DNA of 64,000 bases from CAWCDJ01 sp963836015. GTDB taxonomy: Bacteria > Acidobacteriota > Terriglobia > Bryobacterales > Bryobacteraceae. The position numbers and the translations under genes are program-made. Under the pieces are notes generated by a model. The model made no database searches and was not told the DNA's origin. It worked only from the letters and a program-made list of their open reading frames with translations. This document shows, one piece after another, positions 34,950 through 43,595 of this stretch. Position 1 is the stretch's first letter, and every line of letters begins with the position of its first letter. The stretch spans positions 251,962 to 315,961 of the forward strand of contig CAWIIF010000001.1 in assembly GCA_963836015.1 (NCBI GenBank). Direction: 5' to 3'.

Positions 34950-35258
34950 ATGCCCAAAAAGCGTACTGCCGAAAACGAAATGATCGTGCCCGCCGCCTCC
35001 GCGGCAGCGCCGGTCCGGCGTAAAACCGCGCCACGGACGCGCCCCCAACATAGTGTCGAAGCGACCACCATCTCCGAGCCGGTTGTGGCAGCTGTGGAAA
35101 AGGTCGAGGTTGCCGCTGTCACAACACCGACGCGCGAAGCGATCGCACGGTTGGCTTACTCGTTTTGGGAAGCCCGCGGGTACCAGGGCGGCTCACCCGA
35201 CGAGGACTGGCAACGCGCCGAGCAGCAACTCCGCAAGAAGGCCCCCGTCGTCGCATGA
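34950..35258 (+). CDS. DUF2934 domain-containing protein
   Basis: A 102-aa protein. The first 60 residues are basic and low-complexity (PKKRTAENE, VRRKTAPRTRP). The C-terminal 35 residues form the DUF2934 motif (REAIARLAYSFWEARG, then SPDEDWQRAEQQL). DUF2934 proteins are small, widespread in Acidobacteriota, Proteobacteria and others, and of unknown function; the basic N-terminus could bind nucleic acid. It is divergent from the nfeD operon across the inverted-repeat region and convergent with lexA, whose stop lies four bases away. Confidence 0.8.
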   Translation: MPKKRTAENEMIVPAASAAAPVRRKTAPRTRPQHSVEATTISEPVVAAVEKVEVAAVTTPTREAIARLAYSFWEARGYQGGSPDEDWQRAEQQLRKKAPVVA

Positions 35259-35261
35259 ATT

Positions 35262-35885
35262 CTACTTGTACTTTCTCAGGACGGCGAGCAGCCTGCCTTG
35301 TATCTGAACATCCCGCGCCGGCACGATAATAGGTTGGAGCGTGGAGTTGGCCGGCTGTAACCGGACTGTATCTTCGGACTCCCGATAGAACCTCTTCAGC
35401 GTAGTATCGCTGCCTGCCACCAGCGCGACCACGATGTCGCCATCGTGCGCCTCGGGGACGCGTTCGAGCAGGATGAGATCGCCGTCGCAAATGTGATCGT
35501 CGATCATGGAACTGCCGCGGACTTCCAACGCGAAGGTGCTGCCGTTCCCCGCGAAATCTGCAAAATTGAGTACCTCGCGCTGCTCCACCGATTCGACGGG
35601 CGAACCGGCGGCGATCCGCCCGAGGAGGGGGATCTCCGCGGGCGCCTGCCGGCTGCGGCGCTGCTCCTGCACGTATTTAGGAGTCAACTCGATGGAGCGG
35701 CTCTGGTTGAACCCCCGCTTGAGATAGCTCTTCGCTTCGAGCACAGAGATGTGTTTGTGGACGGTGGCCAGGGATGCCAGGCCCAGACCGCCGGCGATCT
35801 CCTCATAGCTCGGACAGTACCCGTTCTCGTCTACAAACCCCGCGATAAAATCGAGCACCTGCTTCTGCCGCTTCGTCAATGCCAT
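35262..35885 (-). CDS. lexA: LexA repressor
   Basis: SOS-response repressor and self-cleaving protease, 207 aa. The N-terminal winged helix-turn-helix covers about residues 1-65 (LTKRQKQVLDFI, YCPSYEEIAGGLGLASLATVHKHI). The cleavage site is Ala93-Gly94 (RIAAGSP), the nucleophile is Ser126 (RGSSM) and the general base is Lys164 (TTLKRF). The start at MALTKRQ matches the family; a longer in-frame extension has no similarity. RecA-driven cleavage would derepress target genes. A promoter with an overlapping inverted repeat lies upstream. Confidence 0.95.
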   Translation of the reverse strand: MALTKRQKQVLDFIAGFVDENGYCPSYEEIAGGLGLASLATVHKHISVLEAKSYLKRGFNQSRSIELTPKYVQEQRRSRQAPAEIPLLGRIAAGSPVESVEQREVLNFADFAGNGSTFALEVRGSSMIDDHICDGDLILLERVPEAHDGDIVVALVAGSDTTLKRFYRESEDTVRLQPANSTLQPIIVPARDVQIQGRLLAVLRKYK

Positions 35886-35920
35886 GTCAGTGTCCTTGTC
35901 GGTGCCGGGATTACGCGTAC

Positions 35921-35957
35921 CCCACTTCATTGTGGGCGAATAAAAGGGGAAAATCAA
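35921..35957 (-). promoter_or_regulatory. Candidate lexA promoter with overlapping inverted repeat
   Basis: On the minus strand, TTGATT (35952-35957) and CACAAT (35929-35934) are 17 bases apart, each 4/6 to sigma-70 consensus. An inverted repeat CCCAC-N6-GTGGG (35921-35936) covers the -10 box, where an autoregulatory operator would be expected. It does not look like the E. coli or B. subtilis SOS box. Confidence 0.4.
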
Positions 35958-36019
35958 TAGGAAATCGACGGAGATAAAGAAATTCACGGGATCCACCGAT
36001 CTTGGAGGTGGAGCAGATA

Positions 36020-37009
36020 ATGATCTCAATTCGCAGTGAAGTCGACGAACTCGAGCGGTTCCACCAGATGCGCCGCCAGGCGATCGGCTGCTACGTGGCG
36101 GCGATCCGCAACTCGGCGGCGTATGCCATTGAACTCGAGGGGGAACTGACGGAGCCGCACCGGAAGCACCTCAACGCCCTGGCGGAAGAGGTGGAAGCCG
36201 CCAGTCCGGCGGCGGTGGACGAGAGCCGGGCGACCCTGCGGAACCTGCTGCGAGACTACCGCGACAAGGGATCGCGCTACCTCGCCACGCTGCGGGAAGA
36301 GCTGGCCGCCGCGACAAGGGCGCTCGAAGAGATCATGGAATCGCTGGCGCGGGCCGACGGCGAAGGCGAAGCGGGCCTGCAGGCGCCGCTCGAGCGGCTG
36401 CGCGGGGCCTCTTCCATTACGGATATCAAAGCCTTGCGGGAACTGGCGTTGAGCGCGGCGGACGCCATCGAGGCGAGCGTGGAGGAGATGCGCAACCAGC
36501 ATAAACTGGCGGCTTCGCAGTTCCAGACGGAAATCCGGGTTCTGCACCGCCGCATCGATTCGCTGGAGAGGGCGGCTTCGATCGACGCATTGACGGAACT
36601 GCTGCGGCGCACGGAAATCGAGCGGCGCCTTGCGCAGGGCTTACCGGGGAGCTGCCTTCTGATGATCAAAACCGGCGGCTTCCGTGTGGCGGCCAGCCAG
36701 TTTCATGAGGACGTGGCCGCGGAGCTCACTGGCGCGTTTACCAAGAGGTTGCGGAACAGCCTACCGCCCGACGCAGAGGTGGGCCGCTGGGGCGAAGACA
36801 GTTTTTTGGCGATCGTGCACAGCTCCAAGCCCGAGACCGTCAAGACCGCGAAGTGGATTGCCGAACACCTTTCGGGGGCCTATTCCTGCCTGATGGACGG
36901 GAAGACGGTGCGGCCTTCGCTGCAGGTGAGCGTAGCGGTGCTCGAGACGGGAGAGAATACTCCAGAGCAGGTTTTGAGCCGGGTGGGAGATTTCCTTCCC
37001 TCGAAGTGA
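36020..37009 (+). CDS. Degenerate GGDEF-domain protein with coiled-coil N-terminus
   Basis: A 329-aa protein. GGAG upstream of the ATG of MISIRSEV sets the start. Residues of about 1-185 are strongly helical and charged (coiled-coil-like). The C-terminal 140 residues resemble a GGDEF fold: IDALTELLRRTEIERRL matches the DxLTxLxNR entry helix, and VGRWGEDSFLAI sits where the GG(D/E)EF loop belongs. The signature is replaced by WGEDS, so cyclic-di-GMP synthesis is unlikely; a sensory or binding role is possible. It is divergent from lexA with 134 bases between starts. Confidence 0.65.
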   Translation: MISIRSEVDELERFHQMRRQAIGCYVAAIRNSAAYAIELEGELTEPHRKHLNALAEEVEAASPAAVDESRATLRNLLRDYRDKGSRYLATLREELAAATRALEEIMESLARADGEGEAGLQAPLERLRGASSITDIKALRELALSAADAIEASVEEMRNQHKLAASQFQTEIRVLHRRIDSLERAASIDALTELLRRTEIERRLAQGLPGSCLLMIKTGGFRVAASQFHEDVAAELTGAFTKRLRNSLPPDAEVGRWGEDSFLAIVHSSKPETVKTAKWIAEHLSGAYSCLMDGKTVRPSLQVSVAVLETGENTPEQVLSRVGDFLPSK

Positions 37010-37015
37010 CGGGCG

Positions 37016-39439
37016 TCACATGAGGGAGAGCGGGTCGACGTCGATGACCAGCGCTGTCGCGCCCCACTTGCGTTCCTGGGCGAAGGTCCGGATGCGCTGC
37101 AACAGCTCATTGAGGGCTTTCCGTCCCGCCGACTTGATGAGGAACTGGTAGCGGTACTCGTTTTTGAGCCGGGGCACGGGGGCTTCGGCGGGTCCCATGA
37201 CGCGCAGCTTCTCGGGGGGAGGCAGGAAGAGGCTTCCGAGGTCGGTGCTCATGCGCAGGGCCATTTCCTTTTTCTCGCTGCGCACCAGCACGTTGGCCAT
37301 GGCGCTGAAGGGCGGGTAGTGCATCATGCGGCGGAAGTTGAGTTCCTTTTCATAGAACGCCTGGTAATCCTGCGCGGCGGAGAGGCGCACCGCGTAGTGA
37401 TCGGGATTGATGGTCTGGACGAGGACGATGCCGGGGAGGCTGCCGCGTCCGGCGCGTCCGGCCACCTGGGTGAGCAACTGGAAGGTGCGCTCGGCGGCGC
37501 GGAAGTCGGGCATTCCGAGCCCGACGTCGGCGGAGACCACGCCGACCAGTGTGACATTGGGGATGTCGTGGCCCTTGGCGATCATCTGGGTGCCCACCAG
37601 GACGTCGTAATTGCCTTCGCGAAAGTCCTGCAGGATGGTCTCGTACTGCCGCTTGCCGGTAACTGTGTCGCGGTCGAGGCGGGCGATGCGCGCGGTGGGG
37701 AAGGCCTGGTGCAACTCTTCTTCCACCTTTTCCGACCCGACGCCGAGGAAGTAGATGTGCTCGCTGGCGCACTTAGGGCAGACCGAAGGCACCTTTTCGG
37801 CATATCCGCAGTAGTGGCAGAGTAGCCGGCGGTCGCGCTTGTGATAGGTCAGGGTGAGCGAACAGTTGATGCACTGAACCCGCTCGCCGCAGGCGCGGCA
37901 GGCCACGAAGCTCGAAAAGCCGCGGCGGTTCAGCAGGACGATGGTCTGCTCGCCGTTTTCGAGGCGCTGGGCGAGAGCGTCCAGGAGTTTGCGCGAGAAG
38001 GTGGACTGTTTGCGGGTCTCGAGAAACTCCTGCCGCATGTCCACCAGTTCCACCGTGGGGAGAGGCCGGGCCTCGATGCGGCCGGGCAGTTCCAGCAGGG
38101 TATACTTGCCGCGCTCCGCGTTGTACCGGCTCTCGAGGCTGGGGGTGGCGGAGCCCAGCACGACGCAGGCGCCGGCGGCCTGCGCGCGCACGATGGCCAC
38201 GTCGCGGCCGTTATAGCGCGGCGTCTCCTCCTGTTTGTAGCTGCCGTCGTGCTCCTCATCGACCACGATCAACCCCAGATTGCGTACCGGCGCGAACACG
38301 CCCGACCGGGTTCCGACCACTACGGAGGCGGCGCCGCGGCGGATGCGGCGCCATTGCTCGGAGCGCTCGACATCGGTGAAGGCGCTGTGGAGGATGGCTA
38401 CGCGGTCGCCGAAGCGGGAGAAAAACTGCCCGGCCATGGCGGGGGTCAGGGCGATTTCGGGGACCAGCAGGAGGGCGCTGCGCCCCTCGGCAAGCACGGC
38501 GTCGATCGAGTTCAGGTACACCTCGGTCTTGCCCGAGCCGGTAATGCCGTGGAGAAGAAACGTCTGGAAGCGGTGGACCTGGATGGCGGAGCGGATCTGC
38601 TCGAAGGCGGCTGCCTGGGCGGGGTTGAGCCGGTGGGGCACGCGGACGGGTCCGGCGGCGGCGGCCATCGGCTCAGGCCGCAGGAGGACCAGTCCCTTGC
38701 GCGCAAGGGAGCGGGCCGCGGCGCTCGAGTTTTTCACCGTGGTCTCGAGGTCCTTGAGGTTGTGGGACCCGGGATGCAGCTCGAGAAAGGCGCGCAGCTC
38801 GCGTTCGGGCTTGTTGAGCTTGCGCTCGGGAGCGCCGGGGGCCAGCTCGACGCGCAGGCGGACAGAAGGGGCGCGCAAAGGGTCGCGCTCGGTCTGGACC
38901 TGCTCGGCGGCGATGAAGCCCTTGCGCTCGAGCGAGCGTACGATCTTGTCGGCGAGCGGGAGGGATCGCGCGAGGTAGGCTGCCGAGAGGGGGCGCTTCT
39001 CGAGCATGCGGAGGATCTGCGCGGCCGGGTCGTCGGGCGAGGAATCGAGCAGCAACTGGCGGGAGGCGTCGCGGCCGGAATCGGTGAGGGACCACACCTT
39101 ACCCTGGCGGATCTCGGAGGCCAGCGGCAGCATCCCGCGGAGCACTTCGCCCAGGGGCGCGCAGTAGTAGGCGGCGATCCAGCGGCCGAGCGCGAGCAAT
39201 TCGGCGTCGAGCACGGGCTCGGAATCGATCAGGCGGAGGGCGTCGCGGGTAGCTACTTCGGGGCGGTCGTCGTGGCAGCGGAGAATGACGCCGGTGAGTT
39301 TGCGGGTGCCGAAGGGGGCGAGGATGCGGCTGCCGGGACGGACGCGGTGGCGGAGGGTATCGGGCAGCGAGTAGGTGAACGGCTGGTCCAGGGGGACGGG
39401 CAGGCTGACGTCGCAGTAGAGATACGATCCCTCGGGCAT
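37016..39439 (-). CDS. priA: Primosomal replication protein PriA
   Basis: Superfamily 2 helicase that restarts stalled replication forks, 807 aa. It has the N-terminal DNA-binding domain (PLDQPFTYSLPD), Walker A GITGSGKTEVY, the DEEH box (VDEEHDGSYKQEE), zinc-binding cysteine pairs (CRACG, CINC, CHYCG, CPKC) and the helicase C-terminal part (TVTGKRQYETILQDF, GTQMIAKGHDIPNV). Length and motif order match the family. It is convergent with the GGDEF-like gene and divergent from accB across a palindromic repeat. Confidence 0.95.
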   Translation of the reverse strand: MPEGSYLYCDVSLPVPLDQPFTYSLPDTLRHRVRPGSRILAPFGTRKLTGVILRCHDDRPEVATRDALRLIDSEPVLDAELLALGRWIAAYYCAPLGEVLRGMLPLASEIRQGKVWSLTDSGRDASRQLLLDSSPDDPAAQILRMLEKRPLSAAYLARSLPLADKIVRSLERKGFIAAEQVQTERDPLRAPSVRLRVELAPGAPERKLNKPERELRAFLELHPGSHNLKDLETTVKNSSAAARSLARKGLVLLRPEPMAAAAGPVRVPHRLNPAQAAAFEQIRSAIQVHRFQTFLLHGITGSGKTEVYLNSIDAVLAEGRSALLLVPEIALTPAMAGQFFSRFGDRVAILHSAFTDVERSEQWRRIRRGAASVVVGTRSGVFAPVRNLGLIVVDEEHDGSYKQEETPRYNGRDVAIVRAQAAGACVVLGSATPSLESRYNAERGKYTLLELPGRIEARPLPTVELVDMRQEFLETRKQSTFSRKLLDALAQRLENGEQTIVLLNRRGFSSFVACRACGERVQCINCSLTLTYHKRDRRLLCHYCGYAEKVPSVCPKCASEHIYFLGVGSEKVEEELHQAFPTARIARLDRDTVTGKRQYETILQDFREGNYDVLVGTQMIAKGHDIPNVTLVGVVSADVGLGMPDFRAAERTFQLLTQVAGRAGRGSLPGIVLVQTINPDHYAVRLSAAQDYQAFYEKELNFRRMMHYPPFSAMANVLVRSEKKEMALRMSTDLGSLFLPPPEKLRVMGPAEAPVPRLKNEYRYQFLIKSAGRKALNELLQRIRTFAQERKWGATALVIDVDPLSLM

Positions 39440-39461
39440 GGAATCTCCAGGATACAGGGCG

Positions 39462-39505
39462 CCGAGCTTCGCTCGGATTGGGCAGGCCAGGAGGCCTACC
39501 CTACC
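39462..39505. repeat. Dispersed palindromic repeat between priA and accB
   Basis: Two perfect small hairpins in tandem: CCGAGC-ttc-GCTCGG (39462-39476) and AGGCC-agga-GGCCT (39484-39497), followed by ACCCTAC. It shares the order CTTCGCTCG, GGGCA, CCTACCCTAC with the stretch at 25905-25937. It looks like a REP-type intergenic element. Confidence 0.45.
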
Positions 39506-39523
39506 TGTTAAGCTTAATCGTTG

Positions 39524-39979
39524 ATGACAGTCGATGAGATTCGCGAGTTGATCGCATTGGCGACGGAGACGGGGATTGCGGAGCTGGAGGTGCAGCGCGG
39601 GGAGAATCGCGTGCGGATTCGCCGCGCCGCTTTTGCCGCCAACCCGCAGGAGGTGGTGCTGGCTCCGGCCGCGCCCGCTGTGGCGACGGCCGCTCCCGAG
39701 ACCACGAAGGAGAAGCCCGAGGCCCCGCCCGACGACAAACGGGTGCTGGTGAAATCACCCATCGTCGGCACGTTCTACGAGGGTCCGTCGCCCGGCGCCC
39801 CGCCGTTTGTCCGGGTGGGGGAACGGGTGCAGCCCGGCAAGGTCCTGTGCATCATCGAGTCGATGAAGCTCATGAACGAGATCGAGGCGGAGACGTCGGG
39901 CATCATCGAAAGCAAGTTGGTTCCGAACGGGCAGCCGGTGGAGTACGGGGAGGCTCTGTTTGCCATCCGCGCGGTTTAA
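39524..39979 (+). CDS. accB: Biotin carboxyl carrier protein of acetyl-CoA carboxylase
   Basis: Carries biotin for acetyl-CoA carboxylase, the first step of fatty acid synthesis. A 151-aa protein with an N-terminal helical part (DEIRELIALATETGIAELEV), a Pro/Ala linker and the biotinyl domain (VKSPIVGTFYEGPSPGAPPF). The biotinylated Lys is in IIESMKLMNEIEAE. ATG chosen; an adjacent TTG three bases before is possible. The 3' end overlaps the start of accC by 20 bases. Confidence 0.94.
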   Translation: MTVDEIRELIALATETGIAELEVQRGENRVRIRRAAFAANPQEVVLAPAAPAVATAAPETTKEKPEAPPDDKRVLVKSPIVGTFYEGPSPGAPPFVRVGERVQPGKVLCIIESMKLMNEIEAETSGIIESKLVPNGQPVEYGEALFAIRAV

Positions 39980-41312
39980 GAAGATCCTGATCGCCAACCG
40001 CGGCGAGATTGCCGTTCGCGTGATCAGTGCCTGCAAGGAACTGGGGATCCAGACGGTGGCGGTCTATTCGGAGGCGGACCGCTACAGCTCGCACGTGCGC
40101 TTTGCCGACCAGGCGATATGCATCGGGCCTGCCAAGAGCGCGCGCAGCTACCTGGACATCGCGTCGATTATCAGCGCGGCTGAGATTACGGATGTAGACG
40201 CCATTCACCCGGGCTACGGGTTTCTGAGCGAGAACGCGGGATTCGCGGAAGTCTGCGAAGCGTCGGGGCTGAAGTTCATCGGACCCAAGGCCGAGGTGAT
40301 CCGGCTGATGGGGGTGAAGGAGCGCGCCCGCGCCTTCATGCGCGAGATGGGGGTTCCGGTGCTGCCCGGGTCGGAGGGCGTGGTAAGCAGCCCCGAGGAG
40401 GCGCTGGAGCTGGCCGAACAGATCGGCTACCCGGTGATTCTGAAAGCTTCGGCCGGCGGGGGCGGGCGGGGCATGCGCGTGGTGAGCCAGGCGGCGGACT
40501 TGGCGGGATTGTTGGGACAGGCGCAATCGGAGGCGGGCGCGGCCTTCGGCTCGGCGGACGTGTACCTGGAAAAATTCGTCGGCGCTCCGCGGCACATCGA
40601 GTTTCAGGTGCTGGCGGACGAGCACGGGAATGTGGAGATCCTGGGGGAGCGCGAGTGCAGCATCCAGCGCCGCCACCAGAAGCTGCTGGAGGAGGCGCCG
40701 TCGCCGGTACTTCGCGACGAACAGCGGGCCGAGATCGGCGCCGTGCTGCGCAAGGCCATCGCGGCGGCGGGGTACAGCAACGCCGGGACGGTGGAATTCC
40801 TCATGGACGAGTGCGGCAAGCTGTACTTCATCGAGGTGAACGCGCGGGTTCAGGTGGAGCACCCGGTGACGGAGTTCGTAACGGGCATCGATATCGTGAA
40901 GAGCCAGATCCGGATCGCCGAGGGGGAGAAGCTGTGCGACATCCTGCCCGGCCCGGTGACGGTGCGCGGGCACGCGATCGAATGCCGGATCAATGCGGAG
41001 AATCCGGAGACGTTCGTGCCCTCGCCGGGACGGATCACGGGCTTCCATCTGCCCGGGGGGATCGGCATCCGGGTGGATACGTGGGCCTACACGGATTGCG
41101 TGGTCCCACCCTATTACGATTCGCTGATAGCCAAGCTGGTGGCTTACGGGAACGACCGGGCGGAAGCGATCCATCGCATGCAGCGGGCGCTGGGGATGTT
41201 CATCGTGGAAGGGATTTACACGTCGATTCCGCTGCACCAGAAGATTCTGGCGGACGCGGACTTTCAGGCCGGCCGCTTCGACACGAACTTCATCAAGAAC
41301 AAGCTGGGGTAA
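39960..41312 (+). CDS. accC: Biotin carboxylase AccC
   Basis: ATP-dependent carboxylation of biotin on AccB, 450 aa. It starts at a TTG with GGGGAGG five bases upstream, inside accB, which decides the start. The family core begins at FKKILIANRGEIAVR. ATP-grasp features include the glycine-rich loop KASAGGGGRGMR, ECSIQRRHQK and FIEVNARVQVEHPVTE (metal-binding Glu and catalytic Arg). Length matches AccC. The accA and accD subunits are not in the window. Confidence 0.95.
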   Translation: MPSARFKKILIANRGEIAVRVISACKELGIQTVAVYSEADRYSSHVRFADQAICIGPAKSARSYLDIASIISAAEITDVDAIHPGYGFLSENAGFAEVCEASGLKFIGPKAEVIRLMGVKERARAFMREMGVPVLPGSEGVVSSPEEALELAEQIGYPVILKASAGGGGRGMRVVSQAADLAGLLGQAQSEAGAAFGSADVYLEKFVGAPRHIEFQVLADEHGNVEILGERECSIQRRHQKLLEEAPSPVLRDEQRAEIGAVLRKAIAAAGYSNAGTVEFLMDECGKLYFIEVNARVQVEHPVTEFVTGIDIVKSQIRIAEGEKLCDILPGPVTVRGHAIECRINAENPETFVPSPGRITGFHLPGGIGIRVDTWAYTDCVVPPYYDSLIAKLVAYGNDRAEAIHRMQRALGMFIVEGIYTSIPLHQKILADADFQAGRFDTNFIKNKLG

Positions 41313-41315
41313 AGC

Positions 41316-42065
41316 CTAATCGGGGATGCGGCGGCGGGGAAGCGAGAGGCCGTCCTTCTGATTCTGCGGCTGGGCGGGTATGCCGGAGACCGCCGCGTGG
41401 GGGGGCTGATAACTCCCGAAATTGAGATCGGCCTCGCTGAAAGTGACGGGGCGGTCGAGCACCATTTCGACGGTGCTGCCGCGCGAGAGGACGGCATCGG
41501 GGCCGCGGGTGGCGAGTACGCCGATCAATCCGGCGGCGGCTCCGGCGGCGGCGCCGATACCCGCGCCCATGCCCGCGTGGCCGGCGGCATTCCCGGCGAT
41601 GACGCCGATGGAAGCTCCCGCGCCGGCAGCCTCACCCACGGTGCGGGCGTCGCCGGTCTTGTTGCCTTCGCTTCTCACCTTGCCTTCGGATTTGTCGAGC
41701 TCGCCGGCGGCTTGCCCGTCCAAACCGCCGACGCGGGCGCGGAAATCGCGCGTCACGCCGTTGGGAAGAGTCAGGGTGTCGAACCGGATGTAGAGCTCGC
41801 CGCGGCCTTTCATGCGGCCGGGCTTCTTGATCTGGGTGACGGTTCCGGCCACATAGCTGCCGACGGGGATGACGATCCGGCCGCTCACCAGGACGGGAAA
41901 CGAAGTCTCGAGGTAGACGCGGTCGCCCGCTGCGGAGTGCTTGGTGCTGATGGTATTGATGAGACTGAGCGGGATCTTGGTGCCCGGGTCGACGGTGAAC
42001 GCCGCCGGCTGCGCCCCCGCCAGCGCGGCGGCGAAGCTGATGAAAATTAAAGGCCGAAAGCCCAT
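41316..42065 (-). CDS. Secreted glycine-zipper protein, function unknown
   Basis: A 249-aa exported protein with the leader LIFISFAAALAGA. Residues of about 25-110 are beta-rich with PGTKIPLSLINTIST, RIVIPVGSYVAGTV and RGELYIRFDTLTLPNG, a pattern like the beta-barrel surface of TrbI/VirB10-type proteins. A Gly/Ala-rich zipper (about 145-185, GMGAGIGAAAGAAAGL) could insert into or lie on a membrane. The C-terminus has a short strand region (STVEMVLDRPVTFS). No family is assigned with confidence. It is convergent with accC, ending three bases apart. Confidence 0.6.
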   Translation of the reverse strand: MGFRPLIFISFAAALAGAQPAAFTVDPGTKIPLSLINTISTKHSAAGDRVYLETSFPVLVSGRIVIPVGSYVAGTVTQIKKPGRMKGRGELYIRFDTLTLPNGVTRDFRARVGGLDGQAAGELDKSEGKVRSEGNKTGDARTVGEAAGAGASIGVIAGNAAGHAGMGAGIGAAAGAAAGLIGVLATRGPDAVLSRGSTVEMVLDRPVTFSEADLNFGSYQPPHAAVSGIPAQPQNQKDGLSLPRRRIPD

Positions 42066-42136
42066 CCGGAGAACTCCTAACCGATTCTAGCCTACCTACT
42101 TTAACGCGTACCGGACGCGGAAAGTTGCGAGCGGCC

Positions 42137-42908
42137 TCACTGGACCGCCAGTTTCAGGCCGGCGGCCGACGATTGCAGACCGATGGCGACGCGGATCTCG
42201 GGGTCGGCGCCGGCGGTATCGGGCAGTATCAAATTGATTTGATACAGGCCGGCGGAGCCGGGGGTCAGGCCGGCGTAGAGTATCGCAGCACGGCTCTACG
42301 GGGACGCCGTCGAGCAACACCTGCAGGCTGCTCTTATTGACGATCTCGGAGATGTAGGGGGGAAGATAGCCGGTCGAGGGGTTGGCGATGGTCTTTCCGA
42401 GCCCGGTACACCATAGAACGATCAGGTCGCCGGGTTTGGCGGGGGTATCCGGCGCGATCACTCCGGTGAGGGGGCGATCGGAGGCGATGGCGTAGTTCGC
42501 ATTTGCGAACAGCGCGGGCGCGGCGTCGACGACCGGGATCGTGACTTTCGGGCCGGTCAGGCCCTCGCGCATCACGCGCACCACGGCGGGTCCCACGCTT
42601 TGCCTGCTGGGCACTAGGAAATTGATCTGGGTTTCGGAGACGTAAAAGAGAGGCACGGGGCTGTCGTCTATGTAGACGCGGGTATAGTTGAGCTCGGTGG
42701 GCAGGGTGTTGTCATGGATATCGCTGGGCGCGAGGGCGTATGCGGAGCGCGCCAGATCGGTGCCGAAGATCGAGAGGATCGAATTCGGCGCAAATGGGCC
42801 GGAGCTGCCGTCGCCGTTATTTACAATGTTCGCAGCGGAGTAGGACGGCGCTGCGGCCCAGGCCATTCCGCAGCAGAAGGACCCAAGGACCAACCACGCT
42901 CGCAACAT
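42137..42908 (-). pseudogene. TIGR03437-type (Solibacter C-terminal domain) protein with frameshift
   Basis: A signal peptide (LVLGSFCCGMAWA) is followed by a domain of the type common in Solibacter: NIVNNGDGSSGPFAPNSILSIFGTDLA, FYVSETQINFLVPS, PGDLIVLWCTGLG, VLLDGVPVEP. After VPVEP the frame breaks near 42281-42290. Shifting one base gives ILYAGLTPGSAGLYQINLILP and an IRVAIGLQSSA tail to a stop at 42137, which is the expected family end. In the unshifted frame the tail is an Arg/Pro-rich run ending at 42096. It is either a real frameshift mutation or a sequencing error. Confidence 0.7.
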
Positions 42909-43028
42909 GAGAAGGTATTGTGGCGCGGCGCCCCGATATTTCTCGGGAATCCACGATAGAATCGAGGTTTACCCGCGCCCTCCGACTTTTTGCGGGAAAA
43001 CCGCGTCTACGTTCAAGGAGCCAGAGAT

Positions 43029-43595
43029 TTGATCTTTCGGGCGGTCGAGGATGCCGATTTGATCCGGCAGGCTGCCCGGGGCGGGGTGGAGGCGTACAAC
43101 CTCCTCGTGTCCCGGTGGGAGAAGCGTGTCTATAACTATCTCCTGCGCATCACCCGCAATCGCGAAGACGCTCTGGACTTGACGCAGGACGCTTTCTTGA
43201 AAGCCTATCAGAACCTCCGCAAGCTCGACGATCCAGGGCGGTTCGCTCCCTGGTTATATCGCATTGCGCACAACGAGGCTTATTCCCTTTTTCGGAAGAG
43301 GAAGCCCGAGGCGGATATGGAAGGGCTGCGGCCGGAAAGCACGGAGACCGAAATTGCGGTGGCGGGAAGCCCGGTCTTCCCGATCGAACTGAGCCTGGCG
43401 GTGGATGCGGCGCTGGAGCGGCTGACGGCCGACCAGCGGGAAGCCGTGGTCCTCAAGATTTACCAGGGTTTCAAGTTCGACGAGATGGCCGACATTCTCG
43501 GCTGCCCGGTTTCCACGATCAAGTCCAGGCTGTATACCGCCCTCGAACTGCTCAAAGCGGAGCTGGCTCCGGTGAAGGCACGAGGTGTGTCATGA
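43029..43595 (+). CDS. ECF-type RNA polymerase sigma factor
   Basis: A 188-aa extracytoplasmic-function sigma-70 factor. AAGGAG at 43015-43020 is eight bases before a TTG, taken as the start (IFRAVEDADLI). Region 2 has YNLLVSRWEKRVYNYLLR, DALDLTQDAFLKAY and FAPWLYRIAHNEAY. Region 4 has LTADQREAVVLKIYQGF and MADILGCPVSTIKSRLYTALE. Its last four bases overlap the anti-sigma start (ATGA). It opens a run of co-oriented, mostly overlapping genes ending with the secretin gene, so it may control the type II secretion operon in which it sits. Confidence 0.92.
   Translation: MIFRAVEDADLIRQAARGGVEAYNLLVSRWEKRVYNYLLRITRNREDALDLTQDAFLKAYQNLRKLDDPGRFAPWLYRIAHNEAYSLFRKRKPEADMEGLRPESTETEIAVAGSPVFPIELSLAVDAALERLTADQREAVVLKIYQGFKFDEMADILGCPVSTIKSRLYTALELLKAELAPVKARGVS

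Noticed and set aside
42931..42962. Possible promoter of the ECF sigma gene (TAGAAT with an upstream CCCGA/TCGGG hairpin)
   Set aside because: No acceptable -35 box at the right distance and no typical ECF GGAAC element; too weak to list.
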